From an uncultured Thalassotalea sp. (GTDB lineage: Bacteria; Pseudomonadota; Gammaproteobacteria; Enterobacterales; Alteromonadaceae): a stretch of DNA of 64,000 nucleotides. The stretch spans positions 62,001 to 126,000 of the forward strand of contig CANLNK010000002.1 of assembly GCA_947492575.1 (NCBI GenBank), written 5' to 3'. Below the pieces are notes generated by a model. That model was given only the letters and a program-made list of their open reading frames with translations. It searched no databases and was not told the DNA's origin. Within the stretch, counting starts at the first letter, position 1, and each line of letters opens with the position of its first letter. Positions 57,708 through 64,000 of the stretch are shown here, piece by piece. The position numbers and the translations under genes were made by a program.

Positions 57708-58636
57708 TATTTTTCGCTACGAAAATACTCACGAAATAAAACAACAAAGACAGATAAAAAGAACCCAAGCAGTGCTCCTGCCACGCAGATAAGTGCTCGC
57801 TTAGGCCCAGCCTTTTTCTCAGGCACAAAAGCAGGGTCAATAATGCGGAAAACATATTCATCAGAAGAGTGTGCTAGCATAACTTTCTTCTGTTGTTCCT
57901 CTAGCAAGCTATAGAACACAGTTCTCATACCGGCATTTTCAACTTGTGTGGCTTGGGACTCTAAATAAGCTATGTTCTGTTCTATTACATTAACCTCTTT
58001 CGATTTCACGTACAGATTAAAATCAGAAATTAGAGCCGATAGCCAATCATGAGCATAAATTGGAGAGTAGAATTCTACTGATAATGTAATCAAGCCTGAC
58101 GTTAGATCATGCTCTACCTTAAAAATTTCTTTGAATTTTTCAACGGCTTCGTTTAATGAAGGCTCAGGTTTTTGGGGCGGATTTACTTTTCGAGTCCAAG
58201 TCTTGCTTTTTTCGCTATAAATTTCACTATCAAGAATTAACCTTTGGTCGTTAATACTCCACTCGTTGCCGGCAAATAGTGGAATTATGATATCATTTCG
58301 CTCAATAAAGCCTCTAAGGAATGCGCGTGACTCTAAAATAGCGAGATCAGAAGCAACATTACTACTACCACCACTACCAAGGGAAAATCCGGCTAACGAC
58401 GCCAATTGACCGATTTGTGCAGCAGCTTGACCGAGGCTGTTCTCATTATCTCTCGCCGACTCCACCAACGATTCAGATTGATACACATTTGATAGTGATA
58501 AACTGTAAAAAACGGCACCACTAGAAAAAAGAAAAGTAACAACAAAAATAACAGCTTTATAGCTTAGCAATAATTGAAGGAATTCTTTAATTCCGTACCC
58601 ATTTACTGATTCTTTCATAGAGACTGATTCAAGCAT
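57707..58636 (-). CDS. Wzz-like chain-length determinant protein
   Basis: This protein of about 309 residues has the polysaccharide co-polymerase layout: a membrane helix near residues 25-48, a long periplasmic domain with coiled-coil character, a Pro-rich segment (D-P-A-F-V-P-E-K-K-A-G-P-K-R) and a C-terminal helix. No tyrosine-kinase domain is attached. The frame extends upstream to a TTG at 58654; ATGs at 58636 and 58618 are the likely starts. It probably sets polymer length with the adjacent Wzy-like protein. Confidence 0.82.
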   Translation of the reverse strand: MLESVSMKESVNGYGIKEFLQLLLSYKAVIFVVTFLFSSGAVFYSLSLSNVYQSESLVESARDNENSLGQAAAQIGQLASLAGFSLGSGGSSNVASDLAILESRAFLRGFIERNDIIIPLFAGNEWSINDQRLILDSEIYSEKSKTWTRKVNPPQKPEPSLNEAVEKFKEIFKVEHDLTSGLITLSVEFYSPIYAHDWLSALISDFNLYVKSKEVNVIEQNIAYLESQATQVENAGMRTVFYSLLEEQQKKVMLAHSSDEYVFRIIDPAFVPEKKAGPKRALICVAGALLGFFLSVFVVLFREYFRSEK

Positions 58637-58751
58637 TTTGCAAACATATCCCAAAATATATAATTAGTGGTATATCGTGGCGTACGTTTTTTTGGGGCTG
58701 TTAAAACCAAAAGCGCGTTTTCGCCTTTCTTAAATTATTTTATAACGAAGG

Positions 58752-59126
58752 TTAAGTATTATTCCCTGTTTTATACTCAGAGTTTTTCTTCAGTTCTTCG
58801 AGTTCAGCCTCTATCATCGCTAACTTTTGAACTGTTCTATCAATGGTAATATTCATATTATTGCGCTCAATATCCATCAACAATATTTTTACCAGAGCAG
58901 CCCCAAGGCCAACTATTAATGGCAGAACAGGTGGGTATGCTATACCTAGCGCAACACCAACTTTATCAACTAACGTAGGGTAAAGCCCTAAAGTGGCAAC
59001 AAGCAGCGCTACAAAGAACCACCTAAACGCTTGTTTAGGCTGTAAATGATCTCGTCTAACTAGAAAAAATATAACGGCGGCTATGATTAAGCCTATAATT
59101 GAACTAACAAGTTGAGGTGCTGACAA
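58752..59126 (-). CDS. DUF2304 family membrane protein
   Basis: This 124-residue protein has three membrane helices (about residues 8-22, 34-50 and 65-85) and a C-terminal coiled coil rich in Glu, Lys and Leu. The layout fits DUF2304, small proteins found beside dolichol-phosphate-mannose-synthase-like glycosyltransferases. The start is a TTG at 59126 with TAGG nine bases upstream. It follows its glycosyltransferase partner by ten bases. Confidence 0.8.
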   Translation of the reverse strand: MSAPQLVSSIIGLIIAAVIFFLVRRDHLQPKQAFRWFFVALLVATLGLYPTLVDKVGVALGIAYPPVLPLIVGLGAALVKILLMDIERNNMNITIDRTVQKLAMIEAELEELKKNSEYKTGNNT

Positions 59127-59136
59127 AACGAATGAC

Positions 59137-59835
59137 CTAATGTTTAATTTTTTTTAAATAAGATTGTTTTTTAACAGGAAAAGCTTTTGAAAAGGAAAGC
59201 AGCCCACTATAGGCTAAATAGTAACAAACAGCTCCCCAAGAGTAAAAAATACGAGATATACCGTCTTTTCGTTCTTCCATCTTCACTTGAACTTCTACGA
59301 TATGTAATCGCAAATTACGCAACATAAGTAGAATGCCTACACATTGATATTCCAGCATTGTTGCTTGTCTAGATGTAAGAGCTGTTAATGCATCACGGTT
59401 GTAAAGACGAAAACCAGACGTAATATCATGCACGCTTAAACCGTTTAACCACTTAAAGATGCGCCAAGCAACGTGCCTCCCCGCACTTCCTCTAGAAACG
59501 CAGCTACCAATAACTACATCGGCGCCATTATTGTATGCTTCTAACATTAACTTTATATCGCTAGCACTGTGCTGGCCATCGGCATCCATAGTGATAACAA
59601 CATCAGCGTTGTGTTTGTGTGCATAGCGCATGCCTGCTTGTGTTGACTTCCATGCCCCCATATTTTTAACGTTAGAAAGCACAATCGCTCCCTGCTCTCT
59701 TGCAACATCAGCTGTTAAATCTGAGCTAAAGTCGTCAACAACAATTACTTGGTATCCCCTTCCAATTAACGACGAAACTACCGGCCCTATAGACTTGGCT
59801 TCGTTCATCGCGGGAATAACGACATATACTTTCAA
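59137..59835 (-). CDS. GT2 glycosyltransferase, polyprenyl-phosphate (DPM1)-like
   Basis: This 232-residue enzyme has V-V-I-P-A-M-N-E at the N-terminus, V-V-D-D-F-S-S-D, and the metal motif M-D-A-D-G-Q-H near residue 83, typical of polyprenyl-phosphate glycosyltransferases and DPM1-like proteins. No C-terminal membrane domain is fused; the adjacent DUF2304 protein may supply one. The start is a TTG at 59835 with a weak upstream site. Confidence 0.86.
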   Translation of the reverse strand: MKVYVVIPAMNEAKSIGPVVSSLIGRGYQVIVVDDFSSDLTADVAREQGAIVLSNVKNMGAWKSTQAGMRYAHKHNADVVITMDADGQHSASDIKLMLEAYNNGADVVIGSCVSRGSAGRHVAWRIFKWLNGLSVHDITSGFRLYNRDALTALTSRQATMLEYQCVGILLMLRNLRLHIVEVQVKMEERKDGISRIFYSWGAVCYYLAYSGLLSFSKAFPVKKQSYLKKIKH

Positions 59836-59903
59836 AATAGAAGTTCTTAAGCTTACGATGCCCGCAAGTATATAGTGAATGTGGGCTAAATTCGAGAAGT
59901 TAT

Positions 59904-60800
59904 CTACATGAAGTGTTTTTTATAAAACAAAATACACCGCTTAGCACTAGCTAAATTTCCGTGAAAAGTGCCTTTCAACATCAGAAATAGAAGATGTAGC
60001 CGAACTATTCGTTTTTTCGAAGCAACATAAACTGACTTAGGCCAATGATTTTTTAATTGCGTTTTTATAAATTCATACAGCGCAACCTCTTCTTCAAATC
60101 GCTCCATATTGGCAGTTAACTTGGCAGTTTGGTTATTCTGATGACGGCGATATAGGTAGAGCTTTTCTGACAAACCGCTCATGGTTTCGCCTTTTACTAG
60201 TAAATCAAAATAGCACTGAAAATCAGTTACCATTTTCCAATGCGATTTAAATAATGGTTGAGGTAGCTTGCTCTTTCGATAGCAAACAGTAGGGCAAAAA
60301 ACATAGCAACCTTTTAACAACGAAGCGAGGCCTTCATCTCCGGCAATATGGTTAATATGCTTATTTGGTCTAATAAACGATTTAACTTTATCGGCTACAG
60401 TCCATGTGCCAACGCCATTTTCATCAATAAGCTTAACATCGCAATAATAAGCAGAAGAAGTGGGAAATTGTTGAGCAAATTGCAACATTTTTTCAACGTA
60501 ATCAGGCGCTAATAAGTCATCATCGTGTAGTAAAGTAACCAGCTCTGTGTTTGCTAGTTCTATCGCATAATTCCAGTTGCCTGCCATTGTATGGTTTTTA
60601 CTATTCCTTACAAACGATATAGCGGGATGATTTAGCTCCTGGACTAACTTAAAAAGTTCAATATTTTCACTACTCGATCCATCTACAAGGATTAACGTCC
60701 ATCCTTCATTGGTTTGAGCCAACACACTGTCAATAGCCGTTTTCAGGTAACCATTATTTGTCTGGTAAGTAGGAATGCATATAGTTATTTTATTTGACAT
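59904..60800 (-). CDS. GT2 family glycosyltransferase
   Basis: This 298-residue family-2 enzyme has I-T-I-C-I-P-T-Y-Q-T near residue 5 and L-L-H-D-D-D-L-L-A-P near 90. The C-terminal part is basic. The ATG at 60800 is chosen over a GTG two codons earlier. It lies six bases after the preceding glycosyltransferase gene, within one operon. Specificity is unknown. Confidence 0.87.
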   Translation of the reverse strand: MSNKITICIPTYQTNNGYLKTAIDSVLAQTNEGWTLILVDGSSSENIELFKLVQELNHPAISFVRNSKNHTMAGNWNYAIELANTELVTLLHDDDLLAPDYVEKMLQFAQQFPTSSAYYCDVKLIDENGVGTWTVADKVKSFIRPNKHINHIAGDEGLASLLKGCYVFCPTVCYRKSKLPQPLFKSHWKMVTDFQCYFDLLVKGETMSGLSEKLYLYRRHQNNQTAKLTANMERFEEEVALYEFIKTQLKNHWPKSVYVASKKRIVRLHLLFLMLKGTFHGNLASAKRCILFYKKHFM

Positions 60801-60806
60801 TGTCAC

Positions 60807-61790
60807 TTAAGGTTTTACCCATTTAACAATAAAGAATGCAAACTTAAAATAACAGCGCTCAACTAGCGAACTACGATTTTCAACGGCAATAGAAGCCCAG
60901 CTAATGCGTTTGTATGCGTTAAGCTGCTTGATGTTAGCAAATTCAGTAAGCATTGCTTTTTTTTCCGATTCCACGGTTAACTTTCTATCTCGCACTAAAT
61001 TACCTAGCGCTTTGGCCTGCTCAATTGAAGACGATAAGTGTCTAGGAAATCGAAACAAGGCTTGATATATATACTTTTTAAAATAGCTACTTTGGTCCTT
61101 GTGGCATTTAGCACCTATAGAATTCTCTCCGTGTTGGCGATAATCAATTAACGGCTCGTTAATAAACTCTAACACACCAAACATCTTTGCACATTGCGCA
61201 AACCACCAGTCGTGCACTATGGCTTCATTTGGGATAGGAGTAGCGATTTCCAACAAAGCTCTATTAAAAAACGTAGTACAACCCGTCACAACATTTTGAT
61301 AAAAGAACTTTGGAAAATCATGCTCTGCTGGATCTGGCAAGCCTTGAAACTCTACGAAAGACTGAGCAATTTCATTCAACTCTTCATTTACCACACGAAG
61401 ATCAGAATGTATTAGTATTGGTGTACTTTTTCCATGTGCGCACTCAAGTTCATTCATCCTAGCTTGCATTTTTTCGAGCTTCCTAGAATGCCAAACATCG
61501 TCCTGATCAGAAAAAGCAAAATACTCGTTATCTAAACTTAAAGCATACTCCGCTAAAGCCGAAAAATTTCCTAAATGGCCATTGATGTAGCTTTCATTAT
61601 TAACAAATGAAACTTGCCCCGGGTATGTTTTGGCTATATTCGAAATGATCCTAGGAGTTTCATCTGTGGAGCCATCGTCTCTCAAAAAAATACAGCAGTT
61701 AGCTTCTCTATTTTCTAAAATTGAAACTAATTGTTCTTCAACATATTGTTCGCCATTATAAGTGGCTAAGAGTATTGCTATAGACACCAT
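60807..61790 (-). CDS. GT2 family glycosyltransferase, rhamnosyltransferase-like
   Basis: This 327-residue enzyme has I-A-I-L-L-A-T-Y-N-G-E-Q-Y near the start, L-R-D-D-G-S-T-D-E-T-P, and A-F-S-D-Q-D-D-V-W near residue 93. The D-Q-D-D-V-W form and H-D-W-W later are common in alpha-L-rhamnosyl and related transferases, but the sugar is not proven. It follows the sulfotransferase gene by seven bases. Confidence 0.87.
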   Translation of the reverse strand: MVSIAILLATYNGEQYVEEQLVSILENREANCCIFLRDDGSTDETPRIISNIAKTYPGQVSFVNNESYINGHLGNFSALAEYALSLDNEYFAFSDQDDVWHSRKLEKMQARMNELECAHGKSTPILIHSDLRVVNEELNEIAQSFVEFQGLPDPAEHDFPKFFYQNVVTGCTTFFNRALLEIATPIPNEAIVHDWWFAQCAKMFGVLEFINEPLIDYRQHGENSIGAKCHKDQSSYFKKYIYQALFRFPRHLSSSIEQAKALGNLVRDRKLTVESEKKAMLTEFANIKQLNAYKRISWASIAVENRSSLVERCYFKFAFFIVKWVKP

Positions 61791-61797
61791 TTACTCA

Positions 61798-62766
61798 CTA
61801 ATTTAGAAACAGCGGTTGAAAGTTGACTTTTTGATCTGTATCTGAAACAACGACATCAATCGTATTCGAGCTATCAACAGCTTTACCCAACGGAACGTTG
61901 AACCGAATATAACGATCCCGAGGAACTCGAGCCTTTGGGAACTCAGTCATAAATTCATTTGCCAGAACTTCTCTTACAAGATCATTGTTAGCCATAATTT
62001 TTATGTTAACAGGCTTATTACAGTCTTTTCTATAAGCAGCGCCCACTAAGTTATTCTTAGGAGTAATCTTAGCGTAGCCATGCGTCCATACTTTGTTTAA
62101 TTTAGCAAATTCCTTTCGATATTCATGTAACCAAACAGCTTCGTTATACAGTGCCTCATCTAAGCTATTTAATTGCAAAATATTAGCTTTCAATTCATCG
62201 TCAATACTTTCTATATTCGTTGCTCTGTCAGAATTAACATTTTCAACTAGAGAAACTATTTCAAGGTCCAAATATTCGTTAATCATTCTTACGGAACCAC
62301 TATAATCTTCAGTAATCCCTATATACCCTAGCATACCTAATGGTAGAGACTTCAATAACCTATATTGAGAATTCTTAAACTTAGAGATTTTTACAAACTC
62401 TTCTATCTCTCGTTGCTCATTAAAGTACTTTTTATGATGATAAAAATGCGAAATAACCTGCTGAAGTGGATGTCTTAAAAAAGTAACCGTTTTGTCTACC
62501 CCTACTACATCAATGTATTTATTTAAACTATGGTGACCACTTAAAAAAAAGCTCATTTTGTTAAGTGCTTTAATAAGTCCATGAAAGTCGTTCTTATCAT
62601 AAATGAAAGACTGTATTAATTTATGCGTTTGAGGATTATCCAAACCATAGTCTGAAATTACATTATAATTTTTCTCTAAGGCCTTCCTAAAACTCGTACC
62701 TGCAGTTTTAGGTATATGGCAAAATGCATATTTTTCTTTTTTACTATTTTTACCGAATAGATTCAT
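61798..62766 (-). CDS. Sulfotransferase family 2 protein (PAPS-dependent)
   Basis: This 322-residue protein transfers sulfate from PAPS, most likely to a sugar hydroxyl. The 5'-phosphosulfate-binding loop is seen in H-I-P-K-T-A-G-T-S (residues 17-25). The 3'-phosphate-binding strand-helix is F-L-R-H-P-L-Q-Q-V-I-S-H (96-107). The ATG at 62766 is preferred to an upstream TTG. Its place among glycosyltransferases implies a sulfated polysaccharide, and cysD, cysN and cysC at 38-44 kb supply PAPS. Confidence 0.82.
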   Translation of the reverse strand: MNLFGKNSKKEKYAFCHIPKTAGTSFRKALEKNYNVISDYGLDNPQTHKLIQSFIYDKNDFHGLIKALNKMSFFLSGHHSLNKYIDVVGVDKTVTFLRHPLQQVISHFYHHKKYFNEQREIEEFVKISKFKNSQYRLLKSLPLGMLGYIGITEDYSGSVRMINEYLDLEIVSLVENVNSDRATNIESIDDELKANILQLNSLDEALYNEAVWLHEYRKEFAKLNKVWTHGYAKITPKNNLVGAAYRKDCNKPVNIKIMANNDLVREVLANEFMTEFPKARVPRDRYIRFNVPLGKAVDSSNTIDVVVSDTDQKVNFQPLFLN

Positions 62767-62805
62767 GCTTAACGTGTACTCTGAGCTTAAAGCCAATCAA
62801 AAGTA

Positions 62806-63738
62806 TTACTTTTTAACGATTCCTAACAATTTACTATCTTCACATACAAGCAAAGAATGTACTTTTCTGCGCTCCATTAGCGCTAGCGCATCTGACATTC
62901 TAGTTTTTACACCAACCGATACAGGGTGTTGTGTCATAAATTCTTTCGCCTTCAATTTGAAAAAGTCGTTATGGGCTTGATCTATAATTCTACGTAAATC
63001 ACCGTCTGTAACAATACCTATAACTTCTTGTTCTTTATTCACAACAACGGCTATTCCAATACCTACTTGAGTCATTTTTGAAAGCAACTCTTTAGCCTCA
63101 CAGTCTGGCGAAACTACCGGAAGGTTGTCTGTCACCATCTCATCTGCAACACTTAACAATAGTTTTCTTCCTAAGCTTCCACCGGGATGAAATCTAGCAA
63201 AATTCTCAGGTTTAAACTCTCGAGCTTCCATTAATGACACAGCTAGTGCATCTCCCATTGCTAATGCAGCTGTAGTTGATGCCGTAGGAGCAAGCTGAAG
63301 AGGGCAAGCCTCAACTTCAACACTAACATCTATATGAAAGTCACTAGCCCCAGCCAAGGTAGATTGAGGGTTTCCCGTCATCGAAATGATGGTGTTTCCA
63401 TTATCTTTTAAAAATGGTAACAACTTTAGAACTTCATCAGTTTCACCAGAATTAGAGATTGATAGCATGACATCATCTGGAGTAATCATTCCTAGATCAC
63501 CATGAAATGCTTCGCCCGGATGCATAAAAAAGCTGGGGGTTCCGGTACTCGCAAACGTGGCCATAATTTTCTTCCCTATTAACCCCGATTTCCCCATTCC
63601 ACAAACAACCACTCTGCCATTACTATTTAAGATAGAACTAACAATATACTCAAACTGCTCATTTAACTTGTCAACTAATCCAGAAATTGCTTTAGCCTCT
63701 AGGTTAAGTACTCGTGCTGCATGCTGACGATAACTCAT
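62806..63738 (-). CDS. kdsD: D-arabinose 5-phosphate isomerase (KdsD/KpsF family)
   Basis: This enzyme makes arabinose-5-phosphate for Kdo synthesis. The 310-residue protein has a SIS domain (G-M-G-K-S-G-L-I-G-K-K near residue 47; H-P-G-E-A-F-H-G-D-L-G near 77) and two CBS domains from about 205 on. The C-terminus stops at L-L-G-I-V-K-K, about 11 residues short of the usual H-D-L-L-R-A-G end, so the last CBS strand and helix are cut. It overlaps kdsB by four bases (ATGA). Confidence 0.92.
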   Translation of the reverse strand: MSYRQHAARVLNLEAKAISGLVDKLNEQFEYIVSSILNSNGRVVVCGMGKSGLIGKKIMATFASTGTPSFFMHPGEAFHGDLGMITPDDVMLSISNSGETDEVLKLLPFLKDNGNTIISMTGNPQSTLAGASDFHIDVSVEVEACPLQLAPTASTTAALAMGDALAVSLMEAREFKPENFARFHPGGSLGRKLLLSVADEMVTDNLPVVSPDCEAKELLSKMTQVGIGIAVVVNKEQEVIGIVTDGDLRRIIDQAHNDFFKLKAKEFMTQHPVSVGVKTRMSDALALMERRKVHSLLVCEDSKLLGIVKK

Positions 63739-64000
63739 TTCGCCTCCATTACTTGTTTAATTTTCATGTAATCTTCCATAGTATCTACTCCATGCGGAGG
63801 CATATCCTTGACCTTATTTACAAGAATATTCATACCACTTTCTAGAGCTCTCATCTGTTCTAAAGCTTCTAACTTTTCATATGTAGAAGGTGGTAACTGA
63901 CTCAATACATTCAATGTTTTCGCTCGGTATGCATAAAGGCCAATGTGTCTAAGGTAACTTGAAGATTCAACTTGTTTTGAAGATATAGAACCCTTTTCAA
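63735..64000 (-). CDS. kdsB: 3-deoxy-manno-octulosonate cytidylyltransferase, C-terminal part
   Basis: Only the last 87 codons are in the window; the N-terminus lies beyond the right edge. The reading contains Y-L-R-H-I-G-L-Y-A-Y-R-A, then L-P-P-S-T-Y-E-K-L-E-A-L-E-Q-M-R-A-L, and ends with G-V-D-T-M-E-D. These are hallmarks of KdsB, which activates Kdo as CMP-Kdo. The stop overlaps the kdsD ATG. With kdsD it indicates Kdo in the polysaccharide, or a second Kdo set beside the lipopolysaccharide one. Confidence 0.9.
   Translation of the reverse strand, partial: EKGSISSKQVESSSYLRHIGLYAYRAKTLNVLSQLPPSTYEKLEALEQMRALESGMNILVNKVKDMPPHGVDTMEDYMKIKQVMEAK

Noticed and set aside
54045-64000. Genomic island with phage or IS boundaries
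   Set aside because: No tRNA, integrase, transposase or direct-repeat boundary is visible; the locus continues past the window, so its right end cannot be judged.

Overview
The window reads as the chromosome of a marine gammaproteobacterium of the order Alteromonadales, most likely near Colwelliaceae (Thalassotalea/Colwellia). This is inferred from gene content and order (aroC-prmB divergent from smrB; fadI-fadJ; fau-rpiA-serA; ribH-nusB-thiL-pgpA; an ECF sigma factor with a DUF3379 partner), from the moderately A+T-rich sequence, and from protein lengths matching enterobacterial counterparts (FadI 436 aa, FadJ 714 aa). No rRNA, tRNA, CRISPR array, prophage or insertion-sequence transposase was seen.

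Layout. 1-8.4 kb: a truncated M3 peptidase lipoprotein, a large Ig-like surface lipoprotein, a PuuB-like FAD oxidoreductase, a GNAT acetyltransferase, a MITE-like palindromic element and an HcaT-like MFS transporter. 8.5-15 kb: aroC, prmB, smrB, sixA and a pitrilysin-type M16 peptidase. 15-19.6 kb: one 1511-residue sensor joining a periplasmic beta-propeller to PAS-PAS-GGDEF-EAL. 19.9-20.3 kb: an unrecognised two-gene small-peptide unit. Its first product is six perfect copies of the nonapeptide RIGTAKKQV; it is the strongest candidate here for something undescribed. 20.9-24.4 kb: fadIJ with a FadR-like operator. 24.7-32 kb: a MoxR/DUF58/DUF4381/VWA/VWA-TPR/BatD (Bat-type) operon. 32.2-36.5 kb: ECF sigma factor with putative anti-sigma, putP, and a degenerate EAL-HDOD protein.

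36.6-46.2 kb, all on the minus strand, is a precursor-supply region: ugd, galU, cysD, cysN, an SLC13/RCK permease, cysC, a DHH phosphoesterase and galE. These genes supply UDP-glucose, UDP-glucuronate, UDP-galactose and the sulfate donor PAPS, and the DHH protein may dispose of PAP. 46.4-53.6 kb is housekeeping: a POT peptide transporter, fau, rpiA, serA, then pgpA, thiL, nusB and ribH. 54.0-64.0 kb, minus strand, is a polysaccharide (capsule or O-antigen type) locus running past the right edge: kdsB (partial), kdsD, a PAPS-type sulfotransferase, six GT2 glycosyltransferases, a DUF2304 protein, a Wzz-like chain-length protein and a Wzy/EpsG-like polymerase. Together the two minus-strand regions suggest a sulfated, possibly Kdo-containing, surface polysaccharide. 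This is inference; no flippase, export or initiating transferase gene lies in the window.

Start codons were chosen by eye from ribosome-binding sites and family lengths. No database search or base-composition calculation was made.
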